NCBI GenBank assembly: GCA_902558095.1
Contig: CACECP010000004.1
Span: 1-64,000 of the forward strand
From: an uncultured SAR86 cluster bacterium
GTDB taxonomy: Bacteria; Pseudomonadota; Gammaproteobacteria; Magnimaribacterales; D2472
Length of the DNA stretch: 64,000 nucleotides
Reading direction: 5' to 3'
Below, in pieces: positions 48,276-57,436 of this stretch. The translations under genes and the position numbers were made by a program. The notes under the pieces are model-generated. The model made no database searches, was not told the DNA's origin, and saw only the letters and a program-made list of their open reading frames with translations. Position 1 is the stretch's first letter, and each line of letters opens with the position of its first letter.

Positions 48276-49147
48276 ATAAAGCCATCGGCTTCATAGGCTT
48301 AGGCGTAATGGGGTTCCCAATGGCTGGTCATTTAACCAATCATTATAAAAACATTGCTGTTTTCAATAGAACTAAAAAAAAATCTGAAGAATGGAATAAG
48401 AAATTTAGTGGAATTGTTTGCAAGTCACCAGGAGAAGTTGCAAGAGTATCTGATGTCATAATTATTTGTGTTTGTGATGATAAGGACGTTAAAGATGTTA
48501 TTTTCGGTGATAATGGAATAATAAACAATCTTAAGCCAGGATCAATAATAATTGATCACACAACAACGTCAGCAGACCTATCAAAGGAAATAAATAAATT
48601 ACTTAATACAAAAAAAGTCTTCTATTTAGACGCACCTGTTTCTGGTGGGGAAGCAGGAGCAAACTTGGGTCAGTTATCAATAATGGTGGGTGGTGATAAA
48701 GAACATTATTATTTAAGTAAAAGCATATTAAAGCCGTACACAAAATTTATAAAATACATGGGGCCTTCTGGGTCTGGACAACTTACAAAGATGGTTAATC
48801 AAATATGTATAGCTGGATTAATACAGGCCTTAGCTGAAGGGATCAATTTTTCAAAGAAAGTTGGTCTAGAAACTCAAGATGTCTTTGAAGTAGTTTCAAA
48901 AGGAGCTGCACAATCATGGCAAATGGATAATAGATGGAAAACAATGACACAAGATATATACGATTATGGATTTGCTGTTGATTTAATGAGAAAGGATTTA
49001 AATATTGTATTAAATGAAGCAAAAAAATCTGATATTAATCTTGATGTTACTAAAATCATTAATGAATATTATAAAGATATCCAAGAATTTGGAGGTGGAA
49101 AATTAGACACTTCTAGTCTTCTTAAAAGATTGGAAGGGCTAACCTAG
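48272..49147 (+). CDS. 3-hydroxyisobutyrate dehydrogenase-type oxidoreductase
   Basis: The 291-residue protein has the Rossmann motif GFIGLGVMGFPMA at the N-terminus, the substrate motif DAPVSGGEAGANLGQLS and the catalytic lysine region GQLTKMVNQ. These define the beta-hydroxyacid dehydrogenase family (3-hydroxyisobutyrate, tartronate semialdehyde and related). The substrate is not decided. It is coupled to the small membrane protein upstream and converges on the next gene. Confidence 0.9.
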   Translation: MNKAIGFIGLGVMGFPMAGHLTNHYKNIAVFNRTKKKSEEWNKKFSGIVCKSPGEVARVSDVIIICVCDDKDVKDVIFGDNGIINNLKPGSIIIDHTTTSADLSKEINKLLNTKKVFYLDAPVSGGEAGANLGQLSIMVGGDKEHYYLSKSILKPYTKFIKYMGPSGSGQLTKMVNQICIAGLIQALAEGINFSKKVGLETQDVFEVVSKGAAQSWQMDNRWKTMTQDIYDYGFAVDLMRKDLNIVLNEAKKSDINLDVTKIINEYYKDIQEFGGGKLDTSSLLKRLEGLT

Positions 49148-49507
49148 AAAAAAATTAGACGAATAGGCAAACACCCCATAACCAAAAACAATCATTGCTG
49201 AAGCCGTCTCAAGCGAATCAATGTTATTTGAATCTAAATCTACCATAGAGTAATAGCTTTCAGGATTGGAAATCAACCATATAACACCACTGATATGAGT
49301 AAACATTATCAATGCAATAACCCAATTTAAAGGCTGAGAGGTGAATACAATAAAAGAGCATAAAATAATAAAAACTAACTCTATTGTTAGTACAGCGTTT
49401 ATATTTTTTCTTTTTAATAGGTATCTCAAGAGACTGTAACCTTTTACATAAGAGTAAAAAAGAACAAATCCATATAGAAAATATAGTGAAGAAAGTAGAT
49501 AAATCAT
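49139..49507 (-). CDS. Hypothetical membrane protein
   Basis: The 122-residue product has about four membrane segments (starting at 2, 40, 62 and 100) and a polar loop with NPESYYSMVDLDSNN. No family was recognised. Its end overlaps the end of the oxidoreductase gene by nine bases. Confidence 0.65.
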   Translation of the reverse strand: MIYLLSSLYFLYGFVLFYSYVKGYSLLRYLLKRKNINAVLTIELVFIILCSFIVFTSQPLNWVIALIMFTHISGVIWLISNPESYYSMVDLDSNNIDSLETASAMIVFGYGVFAYSSNFFLG

Positions 49508-49543
49508 ATTAAAATCTCACAACATTTAGATTATGAATATTTT

Positions 49544-49960
49544 CTAAAGATCTCCCTCTTTTCGAACTTCACTTCTTTGAACTTCAAATTTTTCGCCATA
49601 TCTGGATGCTAGTTTTTCTTGATTTTCACTAATCACTTCATATGGATCAAGGTCAAGCGCAGCGCATGCTGTTGTCCAATACCACATGATATCTCCAAGT
49701 TCTCTTTTCATATGGAAAATATTATCTTCAGATGGAGGCTTGCCTTGAAGAAACATTTTTTTTACTATCTCAACAAACTCACCAGTTTCACTTCCTAAGC
49801 CAAGAGCAGCAGTTAAAAGACGAGGTGTTTTAATATTTGAATTTTTTTCTATGTCATTAAAGCTTTTTTTCAAAGCATCTAAGTCAATACTTGGCTCGCT
49901 TGTAACTTTTGTAACAAAGTCGGTGTATGTATCAAAGAATTTTTTAATTTCATCGCTCAT
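49544..49960 (-). CDS. MazG-like nucleotide pyrophosphohydrolase
   Basis: The 138-residue protein has the all-alpha NTP pyrophosphohydrolase signature: SETGEFVEIVKK carries the E-x2-E pair and RELGDIMWYW the E-x2-D pair that hold magnesium. Such proteins clean up non-canonical nucleotides or act on dNTPs. It is single-domain, unlike the two-domain MazG itself. Confidence 0.85.
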   Translation of the reverse strand: MSDEIKKFFDTYTDFVTKVTSEPSIDLDALKKSFNDIEKNSNIKTPRLLTAALGLGSETGEFVEIVKKMFLQGKPPSEDNIFHMKRELGDIMWYWTTACAALDLDPYEVISENQEKLASRYGEKFEVQRSEVRKEGDL

Positions 49961-50016
49961 CAGCTCTCCTTAATTTAATAAATAATTTTAACATTTAAGA
50001 TAAGCTCAAAAATATT

Positions 50017-51006
50017 TTAATAAGGATTTTTATCCCAAGGCAATGATGATATAAATTTTGCTGAAAAGGCCTTGTTTCCATCAATTATTTTTTTATTTAT
50101 TAAGTCTACTCCTGATAGAAACTCAAAATCTTTTAATATTCTTTTTTTTCCCAAGCCAAATACTCCCTCAACTTTGTTATTGATAATATTGTTAAGTTTA
50201 GAGATGCTTTTATGTTCTCTTTCATGCCATTTTATTTCTCTTTTTTCGTCTTCCTCATCATCCCAATGAAGCTTTCTTTTAATTTTAGATATATCAGCAT
50301 ATAAATGAAAAATTGGTACAGCTGGAATATGAAAAATTCCAAAGCCTCGAGTAAAAGCCCTTAGCATTAGAGATATTTCCTCACCATAAAAATAAAAATC
50401 AGGATCATAGGGAATTTGTTTAACAAACTCTTTTGTAGAAAATAAAAATCCCGCAGCAACTAAGTATCCATGACATATCTGTTTATTTGCAATAGAGCCA
50501 ATTTGTCTGCAGAAATTTTCTTTAATAAACATGGCATCTTCTCTAAAAGCAATAGTATGAGTATTGCTATCACTACTATTGAGGTCAAATTTATTATTAT
50601 CTATATCTAATACATCAAAAGACCGGGGGTAGCATGTAATGATAGGAAGTTGATGCATTTCATAATCAATAGACTGAATTCTTTTTATGTATTTTATTAG
50701 GTATGAATCCCATCCTTCTTCGAATTGCATGTGAGAATCGATCTGTAAATAATAATCTTCATCATCAAAGCTATTTTGTATTCTAGATCTTGCCCAGCAC
50801 GGCCCTTCTGAATATAAAGGATTAATATGCTCGTATTTTATTTGATTATTAAATTCTATAGATTCTATATTTAAAGGAATTGATGATTGATCACAAATTC
50901 CGAAAGTGAGATTTTTAGGAACATCAGATTTTTCATATGCACTCCTAATCGTTGATTCCAAGAGTGGGTCTTGATATGAGGCTATTGATATAAAGATTTT
51001 CATCAT
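50017..51006 (-). CDS. Glycosyltransferase of the GlcNAc (Skp1 Gnt1-like) family
   Basis: The 329-residue protein begins FISIASYQDPLLESTIRSAY, then GPCWARSRIQ, YYLQIDSHMQFEEGWDSYL and, later, AAGFLFSTKEFVKQIPYDP with FYGEEISLMLRAFTRG. These match the family (PF11397) whose founding member is the Dictyostelium Skp1 UDP-GlcNAc:hydroxyproline GlcNAc-transferase. The DSH motif is the likely metal site. It has no signal peptide or membrane helix, so it is cytoplasmic. A second ATG one codon in is an equal start. It is transcribed divergently from a prolyl 4-hydroxylase gene 43 bases away. Confidence 0.85.
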   Translation of the reverse strand: MMKIFISIASYQDPLLESTIRSAYEKSDVPKNLTFGICDQSSIPLNIESIEFNNQIKYEHINPLYSEGPCWARSRIQNSFDDEDYYLQIDSHMQFEEGWDSYLIKYIKRIQSIDYEMHQLPIITCYPRSFDVLDIDNNKFDLNSSDSNTHTIAFREDAMFIKENFCRQIGSIANKQICHGYLVAAGFLFSTKEFVKQIPYDPDFYFYGEEISLMLRAFTRGFGIFHIPAVPIFHLYADISKIKRKLHWDDEEDEKREIKWHEREHKSISKLNNIINNKVEGVFGLGKKRILKDFEFLSGVDLINKKIIDGNKAFSAKFISSLPWDKNPY

Positions 51007-51009
51007 ACT

Positions 51010-51038
51010 TTAAAATTAATATTCAAAAATAGTATAAT
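51010..51038 (+). promoter_or_regulatory. Promoter of the prolyl 4-hydroxylase gene
   Basis: TTAAAA at 51010-51015 and a perfect TATAAT at 51033-51038 are 17 bases apart. The -10 ends 11 bases before the ATG and no Shine-Dalgarno sequence follows, so the mRNA would have a leader of about five bases. The region is shared with the divergent glycosyltransferase gene. Confidence 0.6.
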
Positions 51039-51049
51039 TTGAATCGAAA

Positions 51050-51667
51050 ATGAAACCAAAAAAAATATCTGAAAATGTAACTCTTTATTCTTCAAACCCT
51101 GTGGTTTATGTTGTATCTAATTTTCTTTCTGATAAAGAATGCGAGGCCTTTGTTGAGCTTGGAAAAGGTAAAATGGAGAGAGCCACGGTCATAACAGACT
51201 CAGACCATGAGGTTCACGCAAGCAGAACAAATGATTATTGCTGGTTAGAACATAGTTCAAACGACATTGTTCATGAGGTAAGTAAAAGATTTTCTGTATT
51301 AGTTCAGATGCCTATAAATAACGCAGAACAATTTCAGCTTGTATATTATGGTCCTGGTAATGAATATAAACCTCATTTTGATGCCTTTGATAAGACAACA
51401 GAAGAAGGGCAGAATAATTGGTTTCCAGGTGGGCAAAGGATGGTTACTGCTTTAGCATACTTAAATGATGTTAAGGAGGGTGGAGAGACAGACTTTCCAG
51501 AGATAAATGTTTCAGTTAAACCTAATAAAGGTGATGTAGTTGTTTTTCATAATTGTATAGAGGGAACAACCGAGATTAACCCTGACGCACTCCATGCTGG
51601 TTCACCAGTTGTTCAAGGTGAGAAATGGGCAGTAAATTTATGGTTTAGGGAAGCCGCAATTTATTAA
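51050..51667 (+). CDS. Prolyl 4-hydroxylase-type 2-oxoglutarate/Fe(II) dioxygenase
   Basis: The 205-residue protein has the full active-site set: H109 and D111 in YKPHFDAFD, H182 in ALHAGSPV, and K192 in GEKWAVNLWFRE for 2-oxoglutarate. The segment GGQRMVTALAYLNDVKEGGETDFPE is the hallmark of the plant/collagen P4H group rather than AlkB or PhyH types. No signal peptide is present, so it acts in the cytoplasm on a protein or peptide proline. The neighbouring glycosyltransferase makes hydroxyproline glycosylation plausible. Confidence 0.9.
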   Translation: MKPKKISENVTLYSSNPVVYVVSNFLSDKECEAFVELGKGKMERATVITDSDHEVHASRTNDYCWLEHSSNDIVHEVSKRFSVLVQMPINNAEQFQLVYYGPGNEYKPHFDAFDKTTEEGQNNWFPGGQRMVTALAYLNDVKEGGETDFPEINVSVKPNKGDVVVFHNCIEGTTEINPDALHAGSPVVQGEKWAVNLWFREAAIY

Positions 51668-52509
51668 TTGTCTATTTTAAGAGATCTTTGACTATCAGCA
51701 ATATTGTATAAATGTTCTTGTGCCTCTGGCTTTAACTGAGCTACTCCCATTGTTAAAACATCAATGACTGCAGTATATGCAATTCTTGATGTAACCGGTT
51801 TCGAAATTCTATTATTTATTCCAACATCTATAGTCAGTGGAAAATCACATATATTTGCCAAAGGTGTGTTACCAGGCATAATCCCAATAACTTTAACACC
51901 ATTTTTCCTAACAATTTTTACACTATCTATTAAAGCTGCAGTTGTGCCTGATTGTGAAATTGCAACAACGACATCGTTTTTTTCTAATGAATTTGCTGAC
52001 ATAAATTGAAGATGTGGATCAGATATATATGATGAAGATATTTTTAATCTAAAAAACTTGTGTTGTCCATCCATTGCAACTGGAGCAGATCCTCCAAATG
52101 CATAAAACTCTACTCTTTCTGCATTTACTAATGTTTCTATGGCATTTTCTAATATGTTTTGATCAATTTGAGACCTAACATTTAGAATCTCACTAATAGT
52201 CGTATCAAACACCTTTTCACATAATTCATGAATTGAATCATCCTCCTTTATTTCGTACATTACAAAGTAATCATCTGCAGCTAATTGTTGGGATAGGTTA
52301 ATCTTAAGCTCTTGAAATCCAGAGAAGCCAATAGCTTTACAGAATCTTATTAGCGTTGGCTCACTTATACCCATGGCGTCAGAGGCCTCAGCAGTCTTCA
52401 TTGTTATTACAGATTTGGGATCTTTTAAAATAAATTCACCAACAGTTTTTTCAGACTTTCTTAAATCAGGTAGAGAATTTTTAATTTGCCTCAATAATTT
52501 TGTCGACAT
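51664..52509 (-). CDS. RpiR/MurR family transcriptional regulator
   Basis: The 281-residue protein has an N-terminal helix-turn-helix (AEASDAMGISEPTLIRFCKAI) and a C-terminal SIS domain with FYAFGGSAPVA and ISQSGTTAALIDSVKIVRKNG, which binds a sugar phosphate. HexR and MurR are relatives; the effector here is unknown. A 15-base palindrome lies just before the start codon and may be its own operator. Confidence 0.9.
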   Translation of the reverse strand: MSTKLLRQIKNSLPDLRKSEKTVGEFILKDPKSVITMKTAEASDAMGISEPTLIRFCKAIGFSGFQELKINLSQQLAADDYFVMYEIKEDDSIHELCEKVFDTTISEILNVRSQIDQNILENAIETLVNAERVEFYAFGGSAPVAMDGQHKFFRLKISSSYISDPHLQFMSANSLEKNDVVVAISQSGTTAALIDSVKIVRKNGVKVIGIMPGNTPLANICDFPLTIDVGINNRISKPVTSRIAYTAVIDVLTMGVAQLKPEAQEHLYNIADSQRSLKIDN

Positions 52510-52512
52510 AAG

Positions 52513-52527
52513 GTTAGAATATCTAAC
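52513..52527. promoter_or_regulatory. Palindrome between rpiR-type gene and uvrD, candidate operator
   Basis: GTTAGA-ATA-TCTAAC has perfect six-base arms. It sits in the 42-base divergent gap, four bases from the regulator start and 25 from uvrD. It does not match the LexA box CTGT-N8-ACAG. A local regulator site for the RpiR-type protein is the simplest reading. Confidence 0.5.
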
Positions 52528-52551
52528 TTAAACAAAAAAATGAATCCCTAA

Positions 52552-54726
52552 ATGGATGTATCTCATATTTTAGACAAATTAAACGATGATCAGAGAAATG
52601 CTGTTACGTCTGAGAAACAGCATTTGCTTGTTTTGGCTGGAGCTGGATCAGGGAAAACAAGGGTTCTGGTTCACAAGATTGCATGGCAGGTCGAGGCAAT
52701 AGGAATTAATCCTTCAGCTATTATGGCAGTTACATTTACAAATAAAGCTGCGAACGAAATGCGTTCTAGAATAGAATCCTTATTAAAAGCACCTATGCTG
52801 GATTCATGGGTTGGAACCTTTCATGGCCTATCCCACAAACTCTTGAAAAGATTCCATAATGAGGCTGGCCTATCCAGTGGATTCACCATAATTGATTCTG
52901 ATGATCAATTAAGAATTATTAAAAGAATCTCAAAAGAAATAGGTTTGGATGAGGCTACCTGGCCTGCAAGACAAAGCCAGTGGCAGATAAATAATTGGAA
53001 AGACGATGGGCTGCGAAGTAAAAATATAAAAGTTGATGGAGATTTCTATACTGAAACAGTTAATAAAATCTATAAAGAATACGAAGATATATCTCAAAGA
53101 GATCATTTGGTAGATTTTGGTGAATTATTACTTAAATCATATGAAACTTTAATAAATTCCAAAGCTGTTAAAACTTTTTTTCAAACAAGATTTAAATCAG
53201 TATTGATTGATGAATTTCAGGATACAAATACTATTCAATATAAATGGCTTCAAAAAATAGCTTCAGATAAATCCTATGTAACTGCAGTAGGAGATGACGA
53301 CCAATCTATATATGGTTGGAGAGGCGCTAAAGTTGAACATGTAAATTCATTTTCTGAGGACTTCAAGAATACTGAAGTTGTAAGACTCGAACAAAATTAT
53401 AGATCAACGAACGTGATTCTTAATGCTGCTAATGCCCTTATTGGAAACAATAAAGAAAGACTAGGAAAAAATCTATGGACAGAAAAAATAGATGGCGAGC
53501 AAATAATTTTATATCAAGCATACAATGAACAAGATGAGGCAAGATTTATTGCTGACATACTTAATGACTGGATGAATAAGGGCGGCGCATATTCAGAAGC
53601 AGCAGTTTTATATAGATCAAATGCACAATCAAGAGCAATAGAGGAAGCGCTATTAAGAGTTAGTATTCCTTATAGAATATACGGAGGACTTAGATTTTAT
53701 GAGAGACTAGAAATAAAAAACGCAATAGCCTACTTAAAAATTATTTTTAATAATAATGACAACCCTTCTTTTGAGAGATCTATTTCTAATCCTACAAGAG
53801 GGGTTGGCGAAAAGACTCTAGCAAAGATTCGTAACACTGCAAAAAAATATAATATTTCATATATAAAAGCATCGGCAAAGTTACTTGATGAGGGTTCTAT
53901 TTCTGGTAGAGGCGGATCAGGACTTAAGGATTACTTAGAGTTTGTTGCTGGTTGTAATACATTTATTCAAGAGAATTTATTATCAGAACTTATGGAATTA
54001 ATTATTAAGGAAACTGGACTTTATGCTTATCACGCCAAAGAACCAGGAGAAAAAGGCAAAACAAGAACAGAAAACCTAGAAGAGTTAATAACAGCAACTA
54101 AAAATTTTGAACAGAGCGTCACTGATAAAAAATCTAATGAAGAGATAGCTGAAAACTATTTAGATATTATTTCTTTGGACTCTGGGGATAGGCAGGCCTC
54201 AGAACATGATGATGCCGCTCAATTAATGACCATGCATTCAGCAAAAGGACTCGAGTTTAAATTAGTTTTATTAACAGGACTTGAAGAAAGTTTGTTTCCT
54301 CATGGAAGGTCTATGGAGAGTGTTTCTCAATTAGAAGAAGAAAGAAGGTTGTGTTATGTAGCAATAACCAGAGCAATGGAAAAGCTATATATTACACATG
54401 CAGAATCAAGGAGATTGCATGGTACTGACACATTCAATCCACCATCAAGATTTTTACGTGAAATACCTAAAGATTTAATTGATGAAATTAGGCCTAGAGC
54501 GCAAACCAATATTCCTTATAATAGAAAAGACTTTGAAGAAACAAAAAATGAATTTGAGGAGGAAATTGGGATTTCGTTAGGCCAAAAGGTTCACCATAAA
54601 AAATTTGGTGAGGGTATTGTCTTAAACTATGAGGGTTCAAGTGATTCTGCTAGAGTGCAAGTAAACTTTGATAATTATGGAACCAAATGGCTGGTAATGG
54701 CATACGCAAATCTTAAAAAACTATAA
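52552..54726 (+). CDS. uvrD: DNA helicase II (UvrD/Rep superfamily 1A)
   Basis: The 724-residue helicase has all SF1 motifs: AGAGSGKT at 29-36, GTFHGLSH, DEFQDTN, GDDDQSIYGWRGA, EQNYRST, TMHSAKGLEF and the AITRA region. It unwinds 3'-5' in nucleotide-excision and mismatch repair. The C-terminus has the GQKVHHKKFGEGIVLN segment typical of UvrD/PcrA. No LexA site is visible upstream. Its stop overlaps the next ATG by one base. Confidence 0.94.
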   Translation: MDVSHILDKLNDDQRNAVTSEKQHLLVLAGAGSGKTRVLVHKIAWQVEAIGINPSAIMAVTFTNKAANEMRSRIESLLKAPMLDSWVGTFHGLSHKLLKRFHNEAGLSSGFTIIDSDDQLRIIKRISKEIGLDEATWPARQSQWQINNWKDDGLRSKNIKVDGDFYTETVNKIYKEYEDISQRDHLVDFGELLLKSYETLINSKAVKTFFQTRFKSVLIDEFQDTNTIQYKWLQKIASDKSYVTAVGDDDQSIYGWRGAKVEHVNSFSEDFKNTEVVRLEQNYRSTNVILNAANALIGNNKERLGKNLWTEKIDGEQIILYQAYNEQDEARFIADILNDWMNKGGAYSEAAVLYRSNAQSRAIEEALLRVSIPYRIYGGLRFYERLEIKNAIAYLKIIFNNNDNPSFERSISNPTRGVGEKTLAKIRNTAKKYNISYIKASAKLLDEGSISGRGGSGLKDYLEFVAGCNTFIQENLLSELMELIIKETGLYAYHAKEPGEKGKTRTENLEELITATKNFEQSVTDKKSNEEIAENYLDIISLDSGDRQASEHDDAAQLMTMHSAKGLEFKLVLLTGLEESLFPHGRSMESVSQLEEERRLCYVAITRAMEKLYITHAESRRLHGTDTFNPPSRFLREIPKDLIDEIRPRAQTNIPYNRKDFEETKNEFEEEIGISLGQKVHHKKFGEGIVLNYEGSSDSARVQVNFDNYGTKWLVMAYANLKKL

Positions 54727-55811
54727 TGAAAAAGCTTTTCATACTACCTTTAATATTGCTGATAGCTGGATGCTCAAATAAAGAGAGTGATTCCGAAGTT
54801 GATATTATAGATAAGGATAAAACATATAACTGGAGATTGGTTACCTCATGGCCTAAAAATTATCCTGGTTTAGGAATGGCCCCAGAACGCATTGCAGATC
54901 TAGTTGAGGAAATGAGTGACGGCCAAATGAAGATTACAGTTTATGGAGCTGGTGAACAGGTTCCTGCATTCGGAGTTTTTGATGCTGTCTCTAGCGGATC
55001 ACATCAAATGGGCCATAGCGGTGGTTATTTTTGGAAGGGAAAGGTACCCGCTGCTCAATTTTTTACTAGCGTTCCATTTGGACTTACTGCTGATGAGATT
55101 AATGCGTGGGTTTATAAAGGAGGAGGACTAGAACTATGGAGAGAAGTCTATGAGCCTTTCAATATCTACCCAATTCCTGCAGGCAATACTGGAACACAAA
55201 TGTTTGGTTGGTTTAATAAAGAAATAAATTCTCTCGATGATATTAAAGGGCTTAAAATGAGAATTCCTGGTATTGGAGGAGAAGTTTTAAAAGAAGCAGG
55301 AGGTATACCGGTAACTCTTCCTGGAGGTGAGCTTTATACCGCATTACAAACAGGAGTTATTGATGCAACAGAATGGGTTGGCCCATATAATGATTTAACC
55401 TTTGGATTTCATCAGGCAGCTAAATATTACTACTATCCAGGATGGCATGAGCCTGGCCCCATGCTTGAATTAATAATAAATATCGATGCTTGGAACTCTT
55501 TACCAAAACATCTTCAAGTAATTATAGAAACCGCAGCTAAAGCTGTGAACCAAGAGATGCTGGATGAATATTTGGCCATGAATAATCAAGCTCTTATAGA
55601 GCTTGTTGAAGTTCATGGTGTGGAACTAAGAAAATTGCCTGATGATGTTATAGAAGAATTCAGAGAAATTTCTAACAAGATCCTTGAAGATTTGGCTAAA
55701 GAAGATGAAACAATTGCAAAGGTTTATGAATCATATACAGATTTCAAAAATAATGTATCTGCTTATCATGAAATTTCTGAAGATGCCTTTATTGAGTCAA
55801 GAAATAAGTAG
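54726..55811 (+). CDS. dctP: TRAP transporter substrate-binding lipoprotein (DctP family)
   Basis: A lipobox LIAGC (Cys16) is followed by a 345-residue binding protein with WRLVTSWPKNYPG, HQMGHSGGYFW, GLKMRIPGIGGEVLKEAG and the PGWHEPG segment. These resemble the DctP subgroup that binds 2-oxo acids and lactate (TakP-like). Its permease genes are not adjacent but lie 2.7 kb downstream in the opposite direction. Confidence 0.9.
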   Translation: MKKLFILPLILLIAGCSNKESDSEVDIIDKDKTYNWRLVTSWPKNYPGLGMAPERIADLVEEMSDGQMKITVYGAGEQVPAFGVFDAVSSGSHQMGHSGGYFWKGKVPAAQFFTSVPFGLTADEINAWVYKGGGLELWREVYEPFNIYPIPAGNTGTQMFGWFNKEINSLDDIKGLKMRIPGIGGEVLKEAGGIPVTLPGGELYTALQTGVIDATEWVGPYNDLTFGFHQAAKYYYYPGWHEPGPMLELIINIDAWNSLPKHLQVIIETAAKAVNQEMLDEYLAMNNQALIELVEVHGVELRKLPDDVIEEFREISNKILEDLAKEDETIAKVYESYTDFKNNVSAYHEISEDAFIESRNK

Positions 55812-56413
55812 TGCTTGAAGATTTAACTTTTAAATCTCTTGGTACAGCAAATTATCATGAGACTCTTGAATTAATGAAATCTCACATTAAAAAAGAAGAT
55901 TTCAATAATGAGATATGGTTGCTTGAACATCCTCCAATATTTACATTAGGCACAGCAGCAGATAAAAGCCATATATTGGAACCAAAAGATATTCCTATTG
56001 TTCAAACTGATCGAGGAGGAGAGGTCACCTATCATGGACCGGGCCAGTTAGTTATTTATTTCTTACTTGACGTAAAAAAATTAGACTTTGGACCTAGAAA
56101 GCTAGTTTTTACAATTCAGACTTTTATAAAAGAATTATTAAAAAACATTTCTATAGAATGTGATTTTGTTGAAGGCGCACCGGGAGTTTATGTTGATAAA
56201 AAGAAAATTGCTTCAATCGGCCTGCGAATATCAAAAGGCAAGTCCTATCATGGGATAAGTCTTAATTTTGATATGGATTTATCACCCTTTAAACAAATCA
56301 ATCCATGTGGATACAAAGGATTAGAAGTCACTCAGATTAAAGATTTAAATAAAGATATTTCTAAATTACAATTAGAAGCTAAAGCAATAGATTTATTAAG
56401 AAAAATATTTTGA
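55811..56413 (+). CDS. lipB: Octanoyltransferase LipB
   Basis: LipB moves octanoyl groups from ACP to lipoyl domains. The signature [16 protein letters not shown] is present, the catalytic cysteine is in NPCGYKG, and the partner lysine is in KKIASIGLR. Length is 200 residues. GTG start shares one base with the dctP stop. lipA follows, completing lipoate synthesis. Confidence 0.95.
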   Translation: MLEDLTFKSLGTANYHETLELMKSHIKKEDFNNEIWLLEHPPIFTLGTAADKSHILEPKDIPIVQTDRGGEVTYHGPGQLVIYFLLDVKKLDFGPRKLVFTIQTFIKELLKNISIECDFVEGAPGVYVDKKKIASIGLRISKGKSYHGISLNFDMDLSPFKQINPCGYKGLEVTQIKDLNKDISKLQLEAKAIDLLRKIF

Positions 56414-56415
56414 TT

Positions 56416-57378
56416 ATGGAAATAATAGCAACTACAAAAATTACGAATAGAGATGGTATAAAAGCTATTAAAAATGGTCAAAAACAAAATAAATACGCTG
56501 ACATCCCAACACCCAAAAAACCAAGTTGGTTAAAAGTTAAAGCTGAATTCAACCCAAATTTTCATATAGTTAAAGAACAAGTTCAAAACAAAAAACTATA
56601 CACCGTTTGCGAAGAAGCCCACTGCCCAAATATAAATGAATGTTGGTCTGCAGGTACTGCAACTTTCATGTTAATGGGATCTGTGTGTACAAGAGCTTGT
56701 AAGTTCTGTTCTGTTGATACTGGTAATCCAAATGGATGGCTTGATAAGGACGAGCCAATAAATACTGCAAAAGCAGTTCAGATAATGAAGCTCAAATATG
56801 TGGTCTTAACCTCAGTTAATAGAGATGATCTTTCAGATGGTGGAGCTCAACACTTCGCTAATACAGTAAAGCTAATTAAAGAATTAAATCCAAATACTGC
56901 AGTAGAAGCTTTAACTCCAGACTTTAGGGGACTTTCATCCTCAATACATACATTGGTAAATTGTGGATTGGAGGTTTTTGCTCAAAATATTGAAACCGTT
57001 GAAAGATTAACCCATCAAGTTAGAGATATTAGAGCAGGATACCAGCAAACCTTAGATGTCTTAGCAGAATCAAAAAATATTAATCCAAGCGTTCTTACTA
57101 AAACTAGTATTATTCTTGGCCTTGGAGAGACTGACAAAGAAATAGAAAAAACAATGGATGATCTTATTAAAAACAAGGTGGACATATTAACTATTGGGCA
57201 ATATTTAAGACCAACAAGAAATCATCACCCAATTGAAAGATGGGTAACACCTGAAGAGTTTGAAAGATATAGAAAAATTGGTCTTGAGAAAGGTTTTCTT
57301 GAAGTAGTATCAGGCCCAATGGTTAGGTCTAGCTATAGAGCAGAAAGAGCGCTACAAAAAAATAATGCAGGACTCTGA
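56416..57378 (+). CDS. lipA: Lipoyl synthase LipA
   Basis: LipA is the radical-SAM enzyme that inserts two sulfurs into octanoyl groups. The auxiliary cluster ligands are C65, C70 and C76 in [12 protein letters not shown], and the SAM cluster is C91, C95 and C98 in [15 protein letters not shown] near the C-terminus supplies the serine ligand. I chose ATG at 56416. A TTG two codons earlier overlaps the lipB stop. The N-terminal 40 residues are polar and variable in the family. Confidence 0.95.
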   Translation: MEIIATTKITNRDGIKAIKNGQKQNKYADIPTPKKPSWLKVKAEFNPNFHIVKEQVQNKKLYTVCEEAHCPNINECWSAGTATFMLMGSVCTRACKFCSVDTGNPNGWLDKDEPINTAKAVQIMKLKYVVLTSVNRDDLSDGGAQHFANTVKLIKELNPNTAVEALTPDFRGLSSSIHTLVNCGLEVFAQNIETVERLTHQVRDIRAGYQQTLDVLAESKNINPSVLTKTSIILGLGETDKEIEKTMDDLIKNKVDILTIGQYLRPTRNHHPIERWVTPEEFERYRKIGLEKGFLEVVSGPMVRSSYRAERALQKNNAGL

Positions 57379-57400
57379 GTAACTAAGTAATATTTATGTG

Positions 57401-57406
57401 TATAAT
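57401..57406 (+). promoter_or_regulatory. -10 box upstream of the first DUF805 gene
   Basis: A perfect TATAAT, preceded by GTG, lies 30 bases before the GTG start at 57437. No clear -35 hexamer was found at 16-18 bases. A run of T (about nine) follows near 57421. Confidence 0.4.
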
Positions 57407-57436
57407 TAGAACGCAATAAATTTTTTTTTAAACAAA

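Noticed and set aside
54450..54465. parS-like word ATTTTTACGTGAAATA
   Set aside because: Four mismatches to the consensus and inside the conserved C-terminal part of uvrD.
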